A model generated the notes under the pieces. It had not been told where the DNA came from. It made no database searches and worked only from the letters and a program-made list of their open reading frames with translations. Position numbers and translations under genes: made by a program. Below are positions 56,486-64,000 of a DNA stretch of 64,000 nucleotides, one piece after another (the stretch's first letter is position 1; each line of letters opens with the position of its first letter). The stretch lies in NCBI RefSeq assembly GCF_029227915.1, contig NC_079878.1, forward strand, positions 20,795,501 through 20,859,500. Reading direction: 5' to 3'. Source of the stretch: Hydractinia symbiolongicarpus. Lineage: Eukaryota > Cnidaria > Hydrozoa > Anthoathecata > Hydractiniidae.

Positions 56486-59120
56486 ATGAGTGGTAAGTAT
56501 GCCGAAAGTGATTGAGAATTGAAAATAATTTGAGCGAAATTTTTGCGTTATTAAAATACTAGGAATTATTAAAGTTCTAAAACTTCCACTTTGACTTTTC
56601 CTTGGCATATAAACAACATTCATAATTCTTTTTCTCTAACTCACCCTATTACATCATGGTCATCAGCCTTATAACTGTAATTTTTTTTATGAGTTTTTCT
56701 TTTAGATTCTTCTGAGAAACCGACATTATGTCTTGTATGTAATGATAAATCATCAGGCCGACATTACGGCGTATTAACCTGTGACGGATGTAGAGGATTC
56801 TTTAAGAGAAGCGTAAGAAGAGGTGTTGGTTATGTGTGCCGTGAAAAAAATAAATGTGTCGTTGATTTATCCCGACGAAATCAATGTCAAGCGTGTCGGA
56901 TGAAGAAGTGTTTAGCCGTGGGAATGAAAAAAGATGGTAAGGTTGCTTTTTAAAAGTTTATTTTCTCATTATCACTCTTACTATATTGCTATATCATTAC
57001 TTTTACTCAAAATCATATGAGAAGTAAATAATTCGTCTAAAATCGGTTTTCCGGGCGACGTAGGTCGACATTTCGGGCGATGTTTATACCCGGAGAATAC
57101 GTTGGATTCAAAAGAACTTAAAAAATTCTTTAAGAGAGCAGGACCATTATGGAGGACTATATCATTCAAAGATATGATTTTAAAATAAGTTTTCCTTGAA
57201 CTTTTGATCCGCTAAGTTCAAGTCGTGTCAAGTCGAACAAATAAAAAAAAATGTCAATAAAATTTATATAAAGTTTATTTTTCGAACATATTCAAACGCT
57301 TGATATGTTAAATGATGAATGTGTTGAATAGAGCATTCTCCATTCACTGCTTGAATCAATGTTCAATTCAAAAAGTTGTCGAATTAATTTGTTACCAGAT
57401 CTCTCTTTGTTTTTAATGACAACTCGGAATTTGGTTTCTAGAATTTTATTCCCGCGCTTTTTTTCCTAACTTCGGACTCGTGTATTTAGTTGGTTGCTAA
57501 AAACAGCAAATCTTATTTATTGATTTATTTTCATAGCGGTTCAACATGAACGTGCACCGAGAATGCCTAAACAAAAAATGAATCAATTCTCACCATTTCC
57601 ACGTGTGGTTGATTACTCAAAATTAGCACCAACAATATCGCATCACCTCCCTTCGCGTCAGGTGGCATCGGATTCAACTGTTGCAATGTCACCCCCACAT
57701 ACGCCGAAAGAACAAATCTTAATCTCCACCGCAGAGGAGTTATACGAAACTGTCAGTAAGTTACTTGTTGAAGCGATTACTTGGGTGCGAAATATACCGA
57801 CCTTTACCGAGCTTCCTTTCTATGACCAGACGATTCTACTTGAACACAGCTGGTGTGAATTGTTTATACTTAGTCTGTCATATTGGAACATCCCACTTGA
57901 TATAGATTTCTTGCTGCAACTTGGAAATTATGACGAAAGCAAAAACGACAAGTGCAATGCTGGTAAAAAGGACACTATATCCGAATTGGTTCATTTGAAA
58001 TCTATTGTTCAAAAATTTCGACTTTTAAATCTTGATTCAACAGAGTTCGCATGTGTGAAGGCAGTCATATTGTTTGACACAGGTAAAAACATGGAACTCG
58101 TCCAATTTTTGCATCCTTTGTTTTTTGGGGGGGCTGTTTTCAAGTCCCAATGTTCTAATATGTAAGCAATTCCTACATGATCGTTATTTCCTAAAAACTG
58201 GAATAAGAATGTAACAACTTCGTCTCCAGTTCAAGCTAAATTTTATTACATTGCTTCGAAGGCCGGGAACAGATAAATAAGTCAATAGAGCCTAGAGACG
58301 AGATTGGTAATGTTAAAAATCAGACAAGAAAAACTGAAACATTTCCACTTGTGACAAGTTTGCGAAAGTGAATCCCTGAGCCTGCCCAGTGGGTGAGCAT
58401 CTGGTTATAACTGAAAATTGGAGGAAGTTCACTAATCACTAATTATTTCGTTATTCTCCATTGGAGAATTATTAAAGAAACCTAAATTGTTTGATTCAAC
58501 AACACATATTGGTGTGCAAATATAACCTGAATTTCTACATACAAATTTAACATCCACTCTGTTTCATCTTTTTAGTTTTGTTTTGTTTCATCTTTTAAGT
58601 TTTGTTTCGTTATTTCCTTTCCTGTCCCAAATTTAACATTTTCTCTTTTGTGAAGGGATGCGAGGAAGTATAGTGTTACATGAATTTGAATAAAAGCAGA
58701 TAGGTCGATTAATAAGCAATCTATCGCTTTTTTATAGAACTTCGTGGAATACGAGCAACCGAGCATATCGAAAAGTTTCGTGATGAAGCACAAGCGATGT
58801 TACAGGGTTACACATCTTCTCGCGGCAGCACAAAACTGAGATTCGGAAAAATCTTATTAAAACTTCCTTTATTGTCAGCAATCTCGACAAGTTTGATAGA
58901 GGACTGCTTTTTTAAAGGTACCATTGCTAATATAAACATTGTCAGGCCTGAGGAAGGAACAACTAAACCACACTCTCCTTCGCCTTTGAATTGTGATGTA
59001 AATAATAATGATGTTACCATTGACGACGAAGAGATGGAAATTGTTATCGTGGATGATGACGATGAAAAAATTTTTAATGATAAAGCTGCTCGTAAAAAAT
59101 TTAATATACGTTTTGATTGA
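56486..59120 (+). CDS. NR2E-type (TLX/PNR-like) nuclear receptor
   Basis: Four exons, 56486-56492, 56706-56936, 57537-58082 and 58738-59120, join in phase to 388 residues. The first coding exon holds only ATG AGT G. The DNA-binding domain (11-71) has both C4 zinc modules (C11, C14, C28, C31; C47, C53, C63, C66). SSGRHYGV before the P-box and [10 protein letters not shown] after the second zinc module are NR2E hallmarks. The P-box reads CDGCRG, with Arg where TLX has Ser. The second module has five residues between its first two Cys, unlike the longer TLX loop. The ligand-binding domain follows ([70 protein letters not shown]), closely like TLX/PNR. The C-terminus is an acidic tail ([16 protein letters not shown]) with no clear AF-2 helix. 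Probable role: nuclear transcriptional regulator, possibly neural or sensory by analogy. The exact NR2E subtype is uncertain. Confidence 0.92.
58218..58301. mobile_element. short inverted-repeat element in NR2E intron 3
   Basis: Begins CTTCGTCTCCAG and ends CCTAGAGACGAGATT, ends inverted to each other with mismatches. It resembles the elements at 29025 and 30265. Confidence 0.5.
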
Positions 59121-59124
59121 CTTG

Positions 59125-60990
59125 CTTATAAGCAACACGAGGCTCTAGTCCTTCCAAAAACAGAAGTAACATCGAGCAAAATTTTGCGTCGCTTAACTTT
59201 GGATTTTTTTAAAAGCAATGATCACATATTTTATTGTGTTTCAGGCGGATGTGTAAATCTCTTTTCCAGAACACCTAAAGCCTATTCATGTTTATGAATA
59301 GAAACGTTTCAATGTCCACACATTCACACACTTTCGTCTTCAGATCTTTTTGCAATAACCCTTGCACCTAACATTCGCCCGCAATTGTTTTCCGATTATA
59401 ACTTTTTGATGGTTTTTTGTCGACCTCGTTTCCAAGTCCCTCTTTGTCATTCCTGTCTGTCACAGAAAATCTAAAAACTCTGAGAATGAGGTTGAAATAA
59501 AAGATTATAAACGAAATGTTCTTGTGCTGAGGATGTTCTAATCTTGATCCCAATCCATTTTGCACCCATATGATAAACCTCTCTTACAAAAAAGACCCTG
59601 GGGACGAGAGTGGTAATATTGGATTTTAAAAAACAATATATTTATATATTTTAGGCTCTCAGGTGGAGAGCGGCCGGAAAGTAGTTTCTATGTATTGCTT
59701 ATCACCAGTGTTTTTCGAAAAAAAAAGATCACACGAACGGAAAACACAATGTTTTTTCTGATGATGTTTGTTGGGTTTGAAATTTACGTACAAATACCTA
59801 AGATATTTTTTACTTTGCGTCTAGTTATATGTTTTCATAATATTGAGTCATTAACAGAAGGGAAAATTTTATACAACGACGGCTAAAGGAAGCTACTATC
59901 TATATCTAGCTAGTTATTACCAAAATGGTACTGTAGTGTTATCCATGAGGATCCTGTGGAAAAGGGGTCCCTGTGCATTTACAGCTCACATTTGAGTTAC
60001 GGAAGGCATGCGAACACAGCAGCTGCTCAACTAGACAACTACTATTCTCATGCTAGGTAAATGTTAAACGCAAAAGGATCAACTCACACTTTTATGTTCT
60101 CTGCATTACTCAGTTCACAAGGCATACTTATTAATTATTTATTGACATTGGTTTGTTATAGTCATAATTTTGAAAACAAATAAAAGTCGCTGGATAAAGT
60201 TTGAAGAGGGGTCAATTAGGTGTCAAATTCACTTGTTGCATTTAGTCTGGTAAATTCTGAAAACATTAAAAGCTAAATTTGACATTTTATGCTGTTATTG
60301 TCATATCTGAAAATGAATGCAATCACTTCTTCAAGATGTAAAAATGTTAAAATAGGGCTTGTTCAACAAGGTATTGACTTTTACCAACAGAAGATAATTG
60401 TATAAAAATTAAAATAAACATTTCAACCCTTGGATTTGATAAGGAGCCTCCTGATTCGAGATAAACATCCCTCCTCAGTCAAACCTATATATATAAGAGG
60501 GAGACTTTAGGAACTTGAAAAAGTTAATTGCTTAGACAGTTTTTTTCTTTTTAGTCTTCACCACAACTTGTGGAATGCAAAAAAATATTTGAAATTATAC
60601 AAGCGTTGTGATCTCAAAGTTATGCAAACTTTATTAATATATATAAAATGTATATAAATACCTAACTACACATTTGTTTTGCAGTAAAAAATTGAGGTAG
60701 TTGGAAATTGTGAACACCAAACATGATATGGTCCTCTTACACAGGTGTTTTCTTGTCTGAGGAATAGAAAGTGGTCGTAATGGCCATACAACACATTTGG
60801 GGACCTGAATGTAGTCATCTAAGGAAGGCTAATATAGTATTTTTGTGTGCATATTATACAATTAACTTGATGGTCTTTTTCTTCTTTACCTTTGCTTTTA
60901 CTCCTGCTAGGAACGTGTCTAGGAATTGACTGTAAGAGAATACTTAATATAGCTCAACAACAGTGTGCATATTATTGGTGATATACCTAA
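59125..60990. other. intergenic region before the PSI-domain gene
   Basis: Besides the short element at 59423-59493 I see no supported feature. A plus-strand AATAAA near 59497 is a possible poly(A) signal for the nuclear-receptor gene. Confidence 0.45.
59423..59493. mobile_element. short inverted-repeat element downstream of NR2E
   Basis: Begins ACCTCGTTTCCAAGTCCC and ends CTGAGAATGAGGTT. A member or relative of the CTCGTCCC family; another fragment, CCTGGGGACGAGAGT, lies at 59597-59611. Confidence 0.5.
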
Positions 60991-61012
60991 AAATTTCTTT
61001 AGAGGATGAAAG
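60991..61012 (+). promoter_or_regulatory. splice acceptor and upstream out-of-frame ATG
   Basis: AAATTTCTTTAG ends at 61002, only ten bases before the start codon, so the mature mRNA leader is spliced here, either from an unseen upstream exon or from a trans-spliced leader. An ATG at 61006, seven bases upstream of the real start, opens a 21-codon overlapping frame ending at 61071. Confidence 0.5.
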
Positions 61013-63212
61013 ATGTTGATTTTTTTATTTGTATTTGGACTTCATGCTTTTGGAGTTCAAGCCAGTGTTGACTGTTCAATTGGTAGTTCATCATGTAGCA
61101 GTTGTATATTGGCTGGTCCAGATTGTTACTGGTGTGAATCTGAAACCGAAAAGAAATGTCAGCCATATATTAATGTGGAATTAGCACAGTTATTTTGTCC
61201 AGGTCGATGGACACATAGACAATGTAGTGATACAGCATCTAAAAAAAATACTGACAATACAAGTAAGCTTGATAAAATGTTAGAGCTGCTACATGAATTA
61301 AAATCATCTCAAAAGGAGAAAAGTTCTTCTTCAGATGAGAAAGAGGCACAGTCATTACCAGATGTTAGAAAGTCTGATTTAGCATCATCGTATAAAAAGG
61401 AAGGGCCTGCAAGTAATGCTGATTTAAAAGATCTCTTGCATAAGTTGATTTTACTGAAGCTGCTTCGAAAAGTTAAAAATGAAGGGATTTCATCATTAAG
61501 CGAAGAAGATAAGCTTCTCTTTAATCAATACACTCAACATAATATATTACCAGCAACTAAGGCCCCAGCAACTGTAGCTAATGTAAACATTGAGGTATCA
61601 CAGCTGCTTCAATTATTAGATAGCAAAGATAGAAAGAGCTCAAAGTTGATAACTGTCAAGCCTACAAAATCAACTTTTGTGAAACCTGTCGTAGCTACTA
61701 CAAATGCTGTTGCTGCTACAAATAAAAAGAGCAAATTAAAAACATTAGAAAACCATGTTGAAGCTGTCAGCATTGATTATAATGAGAAAGAAGAAGAAAC
61801 CTTAGATACTATTGGTCACAAAAAAAATACTACCACAAAGAACATTGGTCACCCAAAAAATACTACCATGCAAAAATCAAAAATATTGAATTATCACCAT
61901 TATTGCGGCATATATGAAGGGACAGCGATTTGTAACAAAGATAACAACTGTACTTGGTGTAACACGCTAACGAAATGTATGCAAAGAAGTGATGAGAGTT
62001 ATGATGCATGTGTGCACTCCAAAGATTATGGTAAGCTTGTCTCTACAGTCCAATAAATAATTTTCGCGGTAAATCAATTTTAACTAAAATAAAAAGTGGT
62101 AGAAAATTTCTTGCCATAAAAAATATTTTCCATAGCATTTTGGAAACGTTTTCAGAATTTTCTTTTATTATTTTCATTATAAAGGATGGCAAACGATGTA
62201 ATACTTTTTTAATTCTGTAAAAACAAGTCTTAGTTTTGGCTAAAAATTAAGAAAATAAGAGGAAAAAACCAAGGCTGGGCTTCTAATAGACAAAACGAGC
62301 ATTGTATATGGATCCTTTAAATATAAAATACCGGCGTCATAAAAAGCGATGTGTTATACTGATTCTGTGACTTATTAAAGCTCTCTAAACGCCCAATGAT
62401 ATCATTTCTCTATAATAGTCTGGCCTTTATGTGGTTTATCTTGAAAAGTTGATCAGTGTACTTTACACCATGTATTAACATAATTGGATATTTGTAAGGT
62501 TTAAACAGTTAACAATGGTTTTGATGTAAATACTAGTATCTTTTATAATTAATAAATTTTCACGATTTTCTACCACATTTAAAAATTTAATAACAATTTC
62601 CGTCAGTTGCTTGATGGTTCTACATTCGATACGTTTCGAGAATTTAAAATACACGCGTGATATTTAACGTTTCAGCTAATTCTCGAAAATTTGTAACCAC
62701 GAATAACTTGCGTTTTTTTTTCTCGACTAGTAAATACTTTAAAGGTATTGCATAATTTCGAGTGTAATTTAACCTTAGATGTCGATGCTTGCTTCTCATC
62801 AAAACATTGCAAGCAATGCGTAGCCGACGATAAATGCTACTGGTGCGACGTATCTAAGAGCTGCCACACATATCCATTTTTTGGTTACGTGCCGCAATCA
62901 TGTGGCGGCGACTGGTTTGTCAAGCAATGTGACGTACAACTCGCCGTTATTATAATCGTGTTGCCACTCATTATGATCCTACTCGCGCTGGTTACGTTTT
63001 ACTTTTGTTTGAAGTACTGTTACTACAAACGAAAAGTGTTACGCGTGCCGTTGTTCGAACGACCTGGAGTGTTCGACTATCGTAAAGATAAGAAGGTCTA
63101 TTTTGTACATCCAGACGACGAGAGCAGTGAAAATGAAATGGAAGCTGAGAAGTTCAGGAAAAAATATCGACTGCCAATCGAGAAAGAACCTTTGATTGAT
63201 CCTAATAGTTGA
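61013..63212 (+). CDS. PTTG1IP-like type I membrane protein with three PSI domains
   Basis: Two coding exons, 61013-62030 and 62731-63212, join G|TA to 499 residues. The N-terminus is a signal peptide (MLIFLFVFGLHAFGVQAS). Three Cys-rich PSI modules follow: residues about 21-71 (CSSCILAGPDCYWC), about 297-333 (CNKDNNCTWC) and 360-406 (CKQCVADDKCYWC). A Lys/Ser/Thr-rich, low-complexity linker of some 220 residues separates the first two. A transmembrane helix (about 410-433, LAVIIIVLPLIMILLALVTF) is followed by a basic Tyr-rich stop-transfer sequence and a cytosolic tail ending FRKKYRLPIEKEPLIDPNS. The single vertebrate PTTG1IP (about 180 residues) has one PSI, a TM helix and a tail with a KYGLF-type element, so the C-terminal third is the counterpart. 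EKEPLI fits an acidic dileucine sorting signal, suggesting endolysosomal traffic. The acceptor at 62730 was chosen because the nearer AG at 62744 shifts the frame into a stop. AATAAA lies at 63310-63315. Confidence 0.85.
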
Positions 63213-63215
63213 GTT

Positions 63216-64000
63216 GTTGTGGAGTGAAAAAGCTGGATGAAAAATGAAATATCGAAGCGTAAACTTATTGTTTAAGTTATTTTTAAATGCATCATAGAAA
63301 GCTTAACTTAATAAAACTATTTTTTGTTTCATACGGCAGCTATATAATCTTTAGTGGAATATTCTGGGTATATACAAGCTTTCCTCATGGGACAAAAGCA
63401 AAAAAAATGAAAAAATCATCCTGCACAGCGGGGGGAAAATTTCTTGTTTGCATAGTCAATTTTTCTACCAGAATCCCTAAACTCTTAGGAGAATTGGACC
63501 AACTGAATCGGAATTTTTAGCTGGAACCAATTGAGTAAAGCGAAGGTTATCTGGGGTAACTGTATTTTTGCGCTCTTTCAAGTTGTGTTCACTGGGAAGA
63601 AAATATTGCATGTTAATAAGATTTCTTTTGAATTATATTTTGTATTTTTTTTATCAATAAACGTTTGTACATGCCTTCGTTGAACAATCCACAAAAGAAA
63701 TGTTTATCCGATCTTGCATCTGTTGTACAATAATACCATGTAATCATATCATAAAGATTATCCAGCATTAGGAGTAGCATTGTCAAAAATACATTCAAAG
63801 CTGTTAAAGAATTGAGACTATCTAAAATATGCACTTTTGAACCGTGACTACTAGCTCAAGTTATTGATATGTTAAACAAAGCGAAAAACGTTTTATGTTA
63901 GTTTAGTCTTATAATTTTTTATTTTTAGGTTAGTAAGCATAATCTAAGCAATAAACTCAATATACACTATGTTCTGTTTTATATTTTTATTTTTGGATAA
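63216..64000. other. 3' flank of the PSI-domain gene
   Basis: Contains the probable poly(A) signal at 63310-63315. Beyond it I see no feature up to the window end; the open frames at 63287-63520 and 63613-63834 have no recognisable similarity. Confidence 0.45.

Noticed and set aside
62745-62760. Alternative splice acceptor AAAG at 62744 for the second PSI-gene exon
   Set aside because: Joining there gives GGT ATT GCA TAA, a stop; the acceptor at 62730 has a strong pyrimidine tract and keeps the frame.

Overview
The window is animal nuclear DNA. It is AT-rich, its genes are split by short GT-AG introns, and it carries many mobile-element relics. The proteins point to a metazoan: a Polycomb RING2, a GFI-type zinc-finger factor, an NR2E-type nuclear receptor, the ESCRT regulator IST1, a Schlafen-core protein and a PTTG1IP-like PSI-domain membrane protein. 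A cnidarian, perhaps a hydrozoan, is my best guess. It rests on base composition, small genes and apparent splice acceptors just upstream of several start codons, as expected if mRNAs receive a trans-spliced leader. The species cannot be fixed from the sequence alone.

Layout. The left third (1-25 kb) has no intact gene that I can support. It holds a decayed Ty1/copia retrotransposon (1.6-4.4 kb), a degenerate tandem array (7.0-8.8 kb), a tRNA-derived SINE (13.1-13.4 kb), two pogo/Tigger-type elements (11.5 and 17.6-18.6 kb), an old integrase-type element (15.3-17.5 kb), a terminal-inverted-repeat element (20.0-20.9 kb) and a well-delimited 2-kb integrase-type DNA transposon with a 6-bp target duplication (20.97-23.01 kb).

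The gene-bearing part starts at 25.2 kb: RING2 (+, 25180-27769); an unrecognised basic protein (-, 27996-30642) whose poly(A) signal lies almost on that of RING2; a four-finger GFI-like factor (-, 35627-36865) with a decayed copy of its first exon and TATA box near 31.7-31.9 kb; IST1 in ten coding exons (-, 39129-47473); a Schlafen-core/AlbA_2 protein in eight exons (+, 50594-55115); an NR2E-like nuclear receptor in four exons (+, 56486-59120); and a three-PSI PTTG1IP-like type I membrane protein in two exons (+, 61013-63212).

I see no sign that these genes form one pathway. They are independently spliced neighbours, several of them regulatory (RING2, GFI-like, NR2E-like). I derived all exon joins by hand from splice-site dinucleotides, phase and family resemblance; no alignment or transcript evidence was available.
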